Shown here: positions 9,607-18,242 of the stretch, piece by piece | Layout: the number at the start of each line of letters is the position of its first letter | How positions within the stretch are numbered: the stretch's first letter is position 1 | From: Gemmatimonadaceae bacterium | Lineage (GTDB): Bacteria; Gemmatimonadota; Gemmatimonadetes; Gemmatimonadales; Gemmatimonadaceae | Direction of reading: 5' to 3' | NCBI GenBank assembly: GCA_036273715.1 | Contig: DASUHB010000018.1 | Coordinates: forward strand, 1-54,677 | Length of the DNA stretch: 54,677 bases | Made by a program: the position numbers and the translations under genes | The notes under the pieces: model-generated | The model's input: only the letters and a program-made list of their open reading frames with translations | Told to the model about the DNA's origin: nothing | The model's database searches: none

Positions 9607-9701
9607 GTCTCGGCTGTCCGGGGTTTGGAAGGTGAGCGCACCGGGCCAAGGAGTTGCCCGCCTAACCGTGCACCCACACCACCGGCACCGATCACTTCTT
9701 C

Positions 9702-11045
9702 CTAACTCGGACACGCATTGGGTTGATCCCAGTTCCGCGCCGGCTGCTGCGCCGGCGGCGGCACGTTCTTGTTCGCGTTTCGCTCCGCAGACTCCGGGTA
9801 CAACAACCGGCCGGGCACACCGCTTGGCTGCGCCGGCGTGATGGCCGGCAGGCACGTCCGCTTGTAGTCGTTCCAGGGTTCGATCTCCTGGAATAGCGCG
9901 ATGTATTTCTCCGTGATGATGTCGTTCAACGTCACTCCAGACTTGGACGGCATCCCCTGCGATGCGCGCTCGGCGTTGAATGCGGCATCCGCGATGCTCT
10001 GCTGACCCGTCTGCAGCGCTGCTTCCGCCATGATCAACTCGTTCTCGGCGTACGTCACCATCGGTTGACGGAATGCCGGATCGAGACGCGTCGCGCTCAA
10101 CGTCGAGAACGTGCCGGATCCGCCTCCCGGCGGCGCTCCCAGGAACGTCCCTCCATTCGAAGAGAAGTACATGGCAAGCCGCGGATCGTTGGTGCTCTTG
10201 AGCAGATTCACCAGAAACGCGCCGGCCGAGATGTACCCCGACCGGTCGATGACCATGAATTGGTACCAGAGATTCCATTCGTTCGGGTCGCTGCTCTGCC
10301 ACGAGACGAAATCGTGCGTCGGCGCCGACAGCCCCGAGTCCGCCTGTGCCAGTGCGAGCGCGTACGCGCTGGGGTCTTGGGTCGCAGTATGCAGGTAGAA
10401 GCGCGCTTTCAACGTGTGAGCGAGCTCCGCCCAGTACTGCAGCGTGTCGCCGAACCACAGATCCACGGTCGGCGACGGGCCCGTGCAGGTCGGTGACGTG
10501 CAGCGGAGATACGCCAGTGCCGTGTCCAGCTTCGACTGCACTTCGGCAAACACCATCTGCTGCGGGTCTAACGCAGGCTGCAGCACCGAGCTCACGGCCT
10601 GCGAGTATGGAATGTCGCCCCAGATGTCTGCTGCCGTGCCCATCGTGAACGCTTCCCAGATCATGCCGATGCCGGCGTACGCGGTGTCGCCTGCCTGAAG
10701 CGCATCCTTCTCCAATGCGCGCTCATCGATCAGACCACCTGCGTCGTAGACCTCGGTCCAGTCGGGCGAGAATTGATCCTCCGGATATTGGTAGAGACTG
10801 ATTGGAATGAACTGGCGGTCCGTGCCCGCCATCTGCTGCATCCAGGTGCTGAATACGCGCGCCAGGTCGCCGGTCTGAAACACGGTCTGTCCCGCGCCGA
10901 CTGCGGTGAGCAATTGATCGCGTCCCGCCGTCGACGGCGCGTTCGGATTCTGCGTGAGCTGCGACCCACTGAGCCAGTCGTTGCATGCTGCGCACATGGC
11001 GACGCAGGCCGCTACGCTCACCGCGAGTGTCAGATGTCTCTGCAT
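9702..11045 (-). CDS. SusD/RagB-like outer-membrane lipoprotein
   Basis: A 447-residue protein with a lipoprotein signal peptide (lipobox ending at Cys21, AMCAAC). The body has the SusD pattern: an N-terminal TPR-like helical region, IWEAFTMGTAADIWGDIPYS, and a C-terminal MVTYAENELIMAEAAL segment. It starts 20 bp after the stop of the SusC gene, the usual SusC-SusD order. In Bacteroidota such pairs bind and import glycans or peptides at the outer membrane; the same role is inferred here. The imported substrate is not indicated, since no glycoside hydrolase or sigma/anti-sigma pair is adjacent. It is shorter than classical SusD (about 550), as seen in other SusD-like families. Confidence 0.85.
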   Translation of the reverse strand: MQRHLTLAVSVAACVAMCAACNDWLSGSQLTQNPNAPSTAGRDQLLTAVGAGQTVFQTGDLARVFSTWMQQMAGTDRQFIPISLYQYPEDQFSPDWTEVYDAGGLIDERALEKDALQAGDTAYAGIGMIWEAFTMGTAADIWGDIPYSQAVSSVLQPALDPQQMVFAEVQSKLDTALAYLRCTSPTCTGPSPTVDLWFGDTLQYWAELAHTLKARFYLHTATQDPSAYALALAQADSGLSAPTHDFVSWQSSDPNEWNLWYQFMVIDRSGYISAGAFLVNLLKSTNDPRLAMYFSSNGGTFLGAPPGGGSGTFSTLSATRLDPAFRQPMVTYAENELIMAEAALQTGQQSIADAAFNAERASQGMPSKSGVTLNDIITEKYIALFQEIEPWNDYKRTCLPAITPAQPSGVPGRLLYPESAERNANKNVPPPAQQPARNWDQPNACPS

Positions 11046-11065
11046 TGTCGCTCTCTCGTCTCGGG

Positions 11066-14000
11066 TCAGCGGTTCAAGCCCAGCGAGATCACGAACGACC
11101 GTGTCTGCGGGTTGTTGAAGTAGTCAACGCCCTGAATGAGCACCGCGGCGCCGGCGAGGTTGGCCTCGGGGTCGATGCCGCGATACTTGGTCCAGGTGTA
11201 CAGATTCCGTCCCGCCAACCGGAGATCGATGCTGCTGAAACCGAACTGCCGCACCCACGGTTGGTCTAACGAGTAGGCCACCGCGATCTCGCGCAGCTTG
11301 GTGTAGCCGCCCGGCTCGACGAACTGCGCCGACACCGGTCCGAAGCCGCCGCCGTTTCCCTGGAACCACGACTGGTCGATCACCACCGGCATTCCGGCGC
11401 CCGGGCCCGCGGTCGGACCGGGCATGAAGCTCTTGCCGAACACCAGGCTCTGGCCGCGCACGTCGGTATCGATGTGCGTGCCGAAATTGTCGAGAGCGCC
11501 GCGCGTGCCGTCCCAGATCTGGCCACCGTGCTTGACATCAAGCAGGCCGGACACCGTGACGTGATCGTACGTGATCGCCGTGCGCAGGCTGCCTAACCAA
11601 TCCGGATTGCCATCGGCGATGACGCGCGTCGTCGGATCGGGCACCGGGAATCCATCGGCCCCGATGTACAGCGATCCCTTGGGCGCGCTGCCGCACCCGG
11701 CGTCGATGTCGATGCCGTTGATGTTGAGACCGCGCCCGCAGCGCGCGAAATCGTTGCCGCGAATCACGCCGACGCTGGAGCCGAGCCACGCCGTCGGCAC
11801 GGTGCCGGCAAATCCGCCGCCGCCGCCGGCCGAGAGATCCACGAACTGCTGCCCGTTCAGGCTCAGCACGCGGTTCTCGTTCTTCGACCACTGCAGCCCG
11901 ATCTCCCACGTGAGGTTGCTGCTCATGATCGGACGGTAGTTGAACGACGTCTCGATGCCGCGGTTGCGAATGGTGCCCGCGTTCTGCGCTTGCACCACGA
12001 ACCCGGTGGACGCCGCGAGCGGCGCCTGGAAGATCGCGCCGACCGTCTTGTCCTGATACACCGTCGCCGACGCGTCCGCGTGGTTGTTGAACAAGCCGAG
12101 GTCGAAGCCGGTCTCGAATTCTTTCGTGCGCTCGGGCGCGAGATCGGGCTGCTCTTTCTGCGCGCTCTGCGAGAGGCCGCCGTTGCCGTTCTGATTCTCG
12201 AGCAGCGCGCTGCCCCAGCCGGCATCGGCGAAGAACACACCCGACGCATAGAACTGCGTGGTCGAATACACCGCCGGCTCGGTGCCCGTCTCGCCGTAGG
12301 CGAAGCGGAACTTTCCGTAATCCAGAATGCCGCTGTTGCCGCTGGACTGCTGGACGAAGTTGTACGCCAGGCTGGCCTTCGGGAACCAGTGCCGGCGCGA
12401 GCTGACGCCGAACTCGGAGAACCCGTCGTTGCGCGCCGCCGCACTGATGAAAACGCGGTCGGCCAGATTGATGTCCGCCTGGCCGAAGTACGATTCGCTG
12501 TGGATCACCGACTGCGAATCGTTAGGCGTCCAGTTGGCGGTGTTCAGCAGGTCGAACGGCTGCGGCGCCACGAGCGTGATGCCGGTGACGGCGATCTGCC
12601 GGAAGTCGCGCGCGTTGATGTTCTGCCCAAGGGTCAGCGACCCCGACACACTGGGGCTGAACGTGTGCGACGCCGTGCCGGTCAGGTTCTGGTCGAGCTG
12701 AAACGACTTGAAGTCGGCGCGGATCACCTGGCCCGTGGGCTGACCGGAGCTCGACTGCGGGAATCCCTCGAGTCGCTCGTCGCCGTAGTAATCGGCGCCG
12801 AACGTCTCCTTGAAGTTGAGCCAGTCGAGTGCGTCCCAGGTCGCGTTGAGGTTTCCGTACGTGCGATTCAGCTGGCTCTGCGCGAGATCCTGGTTGATGA
12901 TGTAGAACGGGTTGTCGTATCCGCGCGTGTCCAGCGCCGAGTTGACCGACGGGAACGGGAACCGGTACGAGCGCTGGAGCCCGGTCGTGGGCGACAGGAA
13001 CTGCTGGTTGTTGAACTCAGGCGGCGTCCGGAGTGCGCCTAACAGGAGCCCGTCGACGTTCGAGCCCTGCTGCAGGAAGTGACCCTGCGTGTTGACGTAC
13101 GAGATGTCCATGCCGACGTTGAGATTGTCGAACATCCGGTGCGACGCGTTGAGCCGAACGGTGGTCTTGTCGTAGAAGTCGTTAGGCCCCTTGATGTCGC
13201 CGTTGTCGTTGTCGCGGCCCGCGGACAGATAGTAGAGCGTCTGGTCGTTGCCGCCGGAGAGCGAGAGCGTGCTGTTCCACTCGTGACCGGTGTGGAACAG
13301 CTCGTCGAAGTGATCGTACACCGGGGTGCCGGGCGCGAGGACGGGCCCGAAGCTCGAGCTGGTCGACGGGCCGCAATCCAACAGCGAATCCATGGGCAGT
13401 CCGTCGGGATTCGACGCGTCGCAGGACGGGAACACGCCGTCGTTGCCGTGGCCGTACGTCGTCTGCAACGGGATCTTGTGATTGACGTTGTCGAACGAAT
13501 AGCTCGAGTTGAGCGAGTATCGCGTCTGGCCTGACTGCCCTTTCTTGGTCGTGATGAGCACCACGCCCTGTCCCGCGCGCGCGCCGTAGATCGCGGCGGC
13601 GGCGGCGCCCTTGAGGATCTCGATCGACGCGATGTCGGCGGGGTTGATGTCGGACGCGCGATTCGGCGCCGTCGTCCCGGCGAGCGGATTCATTTCGGTC
13701 GAGTACGTCGAGTTGTCGATCGGCACGCCGTCCACGACGAACAGCGGCTGGCCGGTGCCCGTGATCGTCTTGGGTCCGCGAATGCGGATGTACGACGACG
13801 AGCCCGGGTCGCCCGACGACGAGTTGACCTCGACGTTCGGCGCTTTGCCCGCGAGCGCGGACACGACGTTCGATTCGTTGGACCGCGAGATGAGCGACGT
13901 GTCGACGGTGTTGATGACGTTGCCCAACTTTTCGCGCGTCGTCGACGTCCCCTCGCCGGTCACCACCACTTCGCCTAACCGGAGCGGATTGGCTTCGAGT

Positions 14001-14323
14001 ACGAAGTTCTCCGCGTGCGCGCCGGGCGTGATCGCCATGGCCACCGCCTTCTCCTGATACCCGATGAGACGGACGGTGAGGCTGTCGGTTTTGCCGCTGA
14101 CGCGCGCGGCCGGGATCACCAGGCGATACGTGCCGTCCGTGCCGGTGACGACACCCAGTCTGAGATCCTTGAGGAACACGCTCGCGTACGGCAACGGTGC
14201 GCCTGCCGCGGTGGCGACCGTTCCGGTGATCACGGCTTCTTGCTGGCCGGGTTGTTGTGCCCCCGCCACCGCGGCAATCGCGAGGGTGGCAAAGGCGGCG
14301 AGCACTGACGAGCAACATCGCAT
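11066..14323 (-). CDS. SusC/RagA-like TonB-linked outer-membrane transporter
   Basis: A 1085-residue TonB-dependent transporter. In order: signal peptide (ending near AVAGAQ), a carboxypeptidase-regulatory-like domain (VITGTVATAAGAPLPYASVFL), the plug domain with GNVINTVDTSLISR, VSALAGKAPNVEV, SSYIRIRG and PLFVVDGVPID, the SusC-type IEILKGAAAAAIYGARAGQGV, then the long beta-barrel ending in RSFVISLGLNR. The ATG at 14323 is chosen because GGAGG lies about 8 bp upstream; an in-frame codon at 14356 would leave the signal peptide internal. Together with SusD it forms an outer-membrane import complex driven by TonB. Confidence 0.9.
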   Translation of the reverse strand: MRCCSSVLAAFATLAIAAVAGAQQPGQQEAVITGTVATAAGAPLPYASVFLKDLRLGVVTGTDGTYRLVIPAARVSGKTDSLTVRLIGYQEKAVAMAITPGAHAENFVLEANPLRLGEVVVTGEGTSTTREKLGNVINTVDTSLISRSNESNVVSALAGKAPNVEVNSSSGDPGSSSYIRIRGPKTITGTGQPLFVVDGVPIDNSTYSTEMNPLAGTTAPNRASDINPADIASIEILKGAAAAAIYGARAGQGVVLITTKKGQSGQTRYSLNSSYSFDNVNHKIPLQTTYGHGNDGVFPSCDASNPDGLPMDSLLDCGPSTSSSFGPVLAPGTPVYDHFDELFHTGHEWNSTLSLSGGNDQTLYYLSAGRDNDNGDIKGPNDFYDKTTVRLNASHRMFDNLNVGMDISYVNTQGHFLQQGSNVDGLLLGALRTPPEFNNQQFLSPTTGLQRSYRFPFPSVNSALDTRGYDNPFYIINQDLAQSQLNRTYGNLNATWDALDWLNFKETFGADYYGDERLEGFPQSSSGQPTGQVIRADFKSFQLDQNLTGTASHTFSPSVSGSLTLGQNINARDFRQIAVTGITLVAPQPFDLLNTANWTPNDSQSVIHSESYFGQADINLADRVFISAAARNDGFSEFGVSSRRHWFPKASLAYNFVQQSSGNSGILDYGKFRFAYGETGTEPAVYSTTQFYASGVFFADAGWGSALLENQNGNGGLSQSAQKEQPDLAPERTKEFETGFDLGLFNNHADASATVYQDKTVGAIFQAPLAASTGFVVQAQNAGTIRNRGIETSFNYRPIMSSNLTWEIGLQWSKNENRVLSLNGQQFVDLSAGGGGGFAGTVPTAWLGSSVGVIRGNDFARCGRGLNINGIDIDAGCGSAPKGSLYIGADGFPVPDPTTRVIADGNPDWLGSLRTAITYDHVTVSGLLDVKHGGQIWDGTRGALDNFGTHIDTDVRGQSLVFGKSFMPGPTAGPGAGMPVVIDQSWFQGNGGGFGPVSAQFVEPGGYTKLREIAVAYSLDQPWVRQFGFSSIDLRLAGRNLYTWTKYRGIDPEANLAGAAVLIQGVDYFNNPQTRSFVISLGLNR

Positions 14324-14584
14324 ACGTGCCTCCACGGTACAGGACGGCATGCGCATCGCACGCTGGTCGCTGCCCGCGCGCGACGCCGGGAGGCGTAGTA
14401 TCCCGTGCTCGACGCAACGGGAACAACGAATTCGGGACGAACCCGGAGGGGTGAGGGACAGGAGCGGCGCCGCGAGGGACGCCGGTCGCTAGGCAGGCTG
14501 CTGCTGGGCCGGCAGGCCTTCGGCTCAGTGAGCAGCCGACAACGGCCCTCGTCCCGTTAGGCTACCGACCAGCCTCGGCCGGCC
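14324..14584. other. Intergenic leader of susC
   Basis: Upstream region of the SusC gene and downstream of the Uma2 gene, both on the minus strand. It contains one GTTAGGC word (14556) and the stem described at 14496-14537. No riboswitch consensus was recognised. Confidence 0.4.
14496..14537 (-). terminator. Possible hairpin after the Uma2 gene
   Basis: GGCTGCT (14496-14502) pairs with AGCAGCC (14531-14537) around a GC-rich, partly paired interior. It could end the Uma2 transcript or structure the SusC leader. No T-run follows. Confidence 0.3.
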
Positions 14585-15148
14585 TCAGTCGCCCAACACG
14601 TCCGCGAAGTATGCGGACACGTCCAGCTCGAACGCGGGATGGTTGGGATCCGGCGCCCACAGGACGTGGTCCGTCATCACGTCCGGACGATCGTCGCCGG
14701 CGCGCCAGCGCTCGATCAGCCGCGCATCCGGATCAACGATCCAGTACTCAGGGATGCTCGCGCGCTGATAGCGCCTTCGCTTGAGCTGCCGATCGTATCG
14801 CGCGGTGGACGGGGAGATGACTTCTACGACCAGCAGCATCGCAACGATGTCATCCCAGTCGCGAAGCCGAGCGCCCGTGGCAGTTTGGTACACGAACAGA
14901 TCGGGCTGGAGCACTTCGTCTTCGCCGAGCGAGAGATCGGCCGGCGAAAACAACACTCTGCCGATACGAGTCTCTCGGAGCCATGGCTCCAGTCGCGTCA
15001 CGAGGCCCATGATGGCCTCTTGATGAAGTCCGCGAGGCGCCGGCGTCACAACCAGCGCACCCTCGATGAGCTCGTACCGGTTTCCGTCGTCAGGCAACGC
15101 GCGTACGCGGTCCGCGGTCCAGTGCTCGGCGGTATGTGGCATACCCAT
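14585..15148 (-). CDS. Uma2-family (DUF820) putative endonuclease
   Basis: About 187 residues with the Uma2 pattern: TADRVRALPDDGNRYELIEGALVV at the start, PDLFVY, VVEVISPSTARYDRQLKRRRYQRASIPEYWIVDP. The Asp, Glu and Lys/Gln positions match a PD-(D/E)xK nuclease fold. Two nearby start codons (15148 and 15142) fit; the frame extends to 15265 but without family resemblance. These proteins are usually multicopy in a genome and their cellular role is unknown. It stands alone next to the VapBC pair. Confidence 0.8.
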   Translation of the reverse strand: MGMPHTAEHWTADRVRALPDDGNRYELIEGALVVTPAPRGLHQEAIMGLVTRLEPWLRETRIGRVLFSPADLSLGEDEVLQPDLFVYQTATGARLRDWDDIVAMLLVVEVISPSTARYDRQLKRRRYQRASIPEYWIVDPDARLIERWRAGDDRPDVMTDHVLWAPDPNHPAFELDVSAYFADVLGD

Positions 15149-15372
15149 AAGGCTCTGCTCGGCGTACGGGGATGGCAAGTGCGCATGGCGCACGATCGTT
15201 CCGCCCGGATCGGCGAGCGACATCAGATTTTTTCGGGTGCGGTCGTCCTGTTGCGGAACGAGCATCTCGTTGCCTGCCCACCGTGAGGAACACCAATCGC
15301 GGGTCGCCCACCCGCGCGCCGGCGCCTAACGCCGCGGCCGACCTCGCCGCTCCGTGAGAGCCTTCGGATCAC

Positions 15373-15786
15373 CTACGGCAGAAGCCTCAGCGATGGAACG
15401 TGAAGCGGCCTGACCAACGAAAAATGGCGGCGGTCCACCGTCAACACCTTCACGATGTCGAGTCGCTCGGCGGCCGCAACCACACACGCATCGACGAGGC
15501 CGAGCGGCGTGTCGAGATAGATGCTCATGAGATCAGCCGCCCGCTCGACATCTTCGGACGTGAGTCCCTCGAGCGTGAATTCGCCATCTGCAATCGCTCG
15601 CGTGAACGCAAGCTCGGCGTCTGCACCGATACGCCGGCCCAGGAGATAGGACACTTCGGGCAGCACAACGACCGGAACGAGAACATCTTCTCGTGACCGC
15701 TCCCACCAGGTGCGAACGCGGCTGTGCCACGCGTCGTCGCGATCGATGAGCGCGTACAAGACGCCGGAGTCGGCGAGGACTGTCAG
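15373..15786 (-). CDS. vapC: VapC-like PIN-domain toxin
   Basis: A PIN-domain ribonuclease of about 137 residues: LADSGVLYALIDRDDAWH with the first catalytic Asp, PEVSYLLG with Glu, and LGLVDACVVAAAERLDIVKVLTVDRRHF with the two C-terminal acids. An initiation at TTG 15759 would drop the first catalytic Asp, so the start must lie upstream. The only plausible codon in frame is CTG at 15786, which overlaps the TGA of the antitoxin gene as CTGA. That start is an inference. The toxin probably cleaves RNA (tRNA in studied VapCs) and is neutralised by the product of the preceding gene. Confidence 0.8.
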   Translation of the reverse strand: MTVLADSGVLYALIDRDDAWHSRVRTWWERSREDVLVPVVVLPEVSYLLGRRIGADAELAFTRAIADGEFTLEGLTSEDVERAADLMSIYLDTPLGLVDACVVAAAERLDIVKVLTVDRRHFSLVRPLHVPSLRLLP

Positions 15787-16016
15787 CGATCGGGCTCCGG
15801 CCAGAGCAGTTCGTCGACCCGCTCGGATGTGTCGCTGCGCCCGCTCGCAAAGCTTCCGGCGACACTCGGTAGCCGCGACTGCGATTTGCCTGGCGTCGCG
15901 ATATACAAAGCCAGGGCTTCGCGCACGACCGACGCGAAACTTTTTCCTTCGCGCCGCGCAAACTCGTGGGCTCGCCGGAGCAACGTGGCGTCGAGGAAAA
16001 TGCTGGTGCGCTTCAT
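15783..16016 (-). CDS. vapB: VapB-like ribbon-helix-helix antitoxin
   Basis: A 77-residue protein with an N-terminal ribbon-helix-helix domain (MKRTSIFLDATLLRRAHEFA, then SFASVVREALALYI) and a proline-rich, acidic tail (SERVDELLWPEPDR) that would bind the PIN toxin. It overlaps the toxin gene start by four bases. The AT-rich palindrome immediately upstream is the expected autoregulatory site. Confidence 0.8.
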   Translation of the reverse strand: MKRTSIFLDATLLRRAHEFARREGKSFASVVREALALYIATPGKSQSRLPSVAGSFASGRSDTSERVDELLWPEPDR

Positions 16017-16018
16017 GA

Positions 16019-16042
16019 CATATATACTACGTTAGATATATG
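16019..16042. promoter_or_regulatory. vapBC promoter/operator palindrome
   Basis: CATATAT (16019-16025) and ATATATG (16036-16042) form an inverted repeat with a 10-bp spacer, starting 3 bp upstream of the vapB ATG. It is the only strongly AT-rich patch nearby and probably combines the -10 region with the antitoxin's binding site. The leader would be very short. Confidence 0.55.
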
Positions 16043-16064
16043 CCATCGGCAACGGTCGTAGCCC

Positions 16065-16835
16065 TCAGCCCATGAGCTCTCTCAGCCGGCCTGCGTATGC
16101 CTGGCCGACCACGAGCCGCGTCCCGTCGGTGAGCAGGGCGATGTATTCACCGTGAAACCAAGGCTGGATTTCGCGCACCCGATCGAAGTTCACGATCGTC
16201 GAGCGGTGGATTCGCAGGAAGGAGTCGCTCGGCAGGCGGGCTTCCATGCGCTTCATGCTTTCGCGGAGCACGAACACGCCGCCGCGGGCGTGCAGCCGCA
16301 CGTAGTTCGCCGCTGCTTCCACCCAGTCCACGTCGCCCACGCGGACGAACTGAACCCGGCCTTCGTGCCTGACGGCGAGCCGTTCGCGGCTGGCGCGCGC
16401 CGCTCGCAGCTCGGCCACGAGTGCCAAGAGGCGCGCATCGGGCGCGGCCGCGTCGCCTAACGCCAAGCGCTCGCGGGCGCGGGCGAGGGCGGTGCGGAAG
16501 CGTTCTCGCCCAACGGGTTTGAGCAGGTAGTCGACGGCGTGCACGTCGAAGGCGTGCAGCGCGTACTCGTCGAAGCCGCTCACGAAGACGATCGCCGGCA
16601 GCCGCGCCACGTCGAGCGCTTCGATCACGTGGAAACCGTCGAGGCCAGGCATCTGCACGTCGAGGAACACGAGGTCGGGCGCATCGCGCTCGATGGCGGC
16701 GATCGCGTCGGCGCCGTTCGCACATTCGGCGAGCAATTCGACGCCGTCTTCGCTCTCGAGCAGCCGGCGCAATCGGGCGCGCGCCGGCGGCTCGTCGTCG
16801 ACGATCATGATTCGGATGCGGCGTCCGGGACCCAC
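16065..16835 (-). CDS. LytTR-family response regulator
   Basis: A 256-residue AlgR/LytR-type regulator. The receiver domain (residues 6-125) has the acidic pair DDE near 13-15, the phosphoacceptor Asp59 in FLDVQMPGLDGF and the Lys in DYLLKPVG. A LytTR DNA-binding domain follows (about 155-255): VDWVEAAANYVRLHA, LPSDSFLRIHRSTIVNFDRV. Translation starts at GTG, three bases after the histidine-kinase stop, so the two are one operon. It should bind direct-repeat promoter sites once phosphorylated by the adjacent kinase. Target genes are unknown. Confidence 0.92.
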   Translation of the reverse strand: MGPGRRIRIMIVDDEPPARARLRRLLESEDGVELLAECANGADAIAAIERDAPDLVFLDVQMPGLDGFHVIEALDVARLPAIVFVSGFDEYALHAFDVHAVDYLLKPVGRERFRTALARARERLALGDAAAPDARLLALVAELRAARASRERLAVRHEGRVQFVRVGDVDWVEAAANYVRLHARGGVFVLRESMKRMEARLPSDSFLRIHRSTIVNFDRVREIQPWFHGEYIALLTDGTRLVVGQAYAGRLRELMG

Positions 16836-16838
16836 GGC

Positions 16839-17984
16839 TCAGGAGACGCGGCGGCGCACGTCGGGACGGAACGGCAGCACGAGGACGGCCTCCACACCTC
16901 CGTTAGGCGGAGGCCGGTTGATCAGTTCGAGCCGGTACGCGGTGCCGTACGTCTGGCGCAAGCGCTCGCGCGTCGTGCGGAGCCCGATGCCGTCGCGGCG
17001 GCGGCCGCCCTCGCGCAGCGCCGGCAGGCCAGGGCCGTTGTCGATCACGCGGAGCCGGACGCCGCTCGGGCATCGCTCGGCGCGAACCTCGACGTGCACC
17101 GTGCCCGTGAGACGCGACGCGCCGTAGCGCACCGCGTTTTCGACCAACGGCTGCAGCACGAGATTCGGGACGAGCGTGTCCACCACGCCGGCGTCGAGCT
17201 CGATGTTCGTCGTCAGCCGGTCGCCCAGGCGGAGCCGCATGATCGCCAGATAGCGGCGCAGGAAGTCCACTTCCTCGCGCAGCGGAATTTCCTGCGCGCC
17301 GCCGGCCGCGAGGGCCGAGCGAAGCAGTTCGCCTAACGCAGACAGCATCTCGTCGGCCGCATCGACGTCGTCGTGCATCAATCCCGACACGGCGTTGAGC
17401 GCGTTGAAGAGAAAATGCGGACGGATCCTGAGGCCGAGCAGCTCGAGCTCGGCGCGATCGAGCTGCGCCTGCAGCGCCGTCGCGCGCTGGTCGCGCTCGC
17501 GGAAGCGGTCGCGATACCGGATCGCATGGAGCGCCGCGACGAGCGCGGCGCAGGCGAGCAGGTCCGATGCGGCCATGATGCCGGCGTGTCCGGCGAACGA
17601 TGCGATCGCGCCGGAGGCGGCCCCGGCGAGGAATTCGGGAACCACTTGCTCGACGGCGACGATCACCAGAGTATGGAGCGCCGAGATCCCGAACACCGCC
17701 GCGAACTGCGTCGCAACCGATTCGTCGAGCGCGCGACGCAGCACCGGGAGCAGCAAGAGCCACACGTACCAGCGGGCCAGCTCCCACACGAGAATGGGAA
17801 GAAGCGACGAGGGCGTGCGGTGCGGCGCTGCCAAGTATCGCCCGAGCGCGAACAGCAGCGCCAGAACGGTTGCGACGCCGACCACTGCCCCGGCCATCCC
17901 GGCGCGCCGCGCGGTTACCCCGCGTCCCTCCAGCTGACGCCACCAGGCAACTGTGCGAATCGAGTCCGTGAGCGGCAAAGACAT
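16839..17984 (-). CDS. LytS/YehU-type sensor histidine kinase
   Basis: A 381-residue membrane kinase. About four hydrophobic segments (residues 25-165) are followed by a coiled region and the HisKA_7TM-like His_kinase box RPHFLFNALNAVSGLM, where His is the phosphorylation site. The catalytic domain has the N box LQPLVENAVRYG, the G box DNGPGLP and GIGLRTTRERL. There is no extracellular sensor domain of note, so the signal is probably sensed in the membrane. It is cotranscribed with the LytTR regulator three bases downstream. Confidence 0.92.
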   Translation of the reverse strand: MSLPLTDSIRTVAWWRQLEGRGVTARRAGMAGAVVGVATVLALLFALGRYLAAPHRTPSSLLPILVWELARWYVWLLLLPVLRRALDESVATQFAAVFGISALHTLVIVAVEQVVPEFLAGAASGAIASFAGHAGIMAASDLLACAALVAALHAIRYRDRFRERDQRATALQAQLDRAELELLGLRIRPHFLFNALNAVSGLMHDDVDAADEMLSALGELLRSALAAGGAQEIPLREEVDFLRRYLAIMRLRLGDRLTTNIELDAGVVDTLVPNLVLQPLVENAVRYGASRLTGTVHVEVRAERCPSGVRLRVIDNGPGLPALREGGRRRDGIGLRTTRERLRQTYGTAYRLELINRPPPNGGVEAVLVLPFRPDVRRRVS

Positions 17985-18242
17985 GGAACCACGATGACGA
18001 AGCGTTCCCCCAGCAAAATTGCACTACACGTAACGAGCCCGGACACCGGCGCATCGAAAGATTTTTTTGGTCGAGACCGCCGGATCGGTTCGGGGAACTG
18101 ACGCGCACCGCGGCCTCGTCCTTCGCACAGTGGCGTACAGCGGACCGTTGTCGCCGCGTTTGGACGCGGTATCATTGATCGGTTCGGAAACGAGCGCGAC
18201 CGCTCGTTGTCGTTGGGCTTTCACCCGGAGAGATGGCAGCGC

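Larger units (their letters stand above)
9283..9701. other. Intergenic region with repeat element and hairpin
   Basis: This 419-bp gap lies between the convergent ends of the permease and SusD genes. It holds the inverted-repeat element at 9387-9514 and the hairpin at 9568-9606. The A-run near 9331 is the only low-GC patch. No believable gene. Confidence 0.6.

Noticed and set aside
14496-14562. Riboswitch (for example cobalamin) before susC
   Set aside because: A stem is visible, but none of the known riboswitch consensus boxes could be matched.
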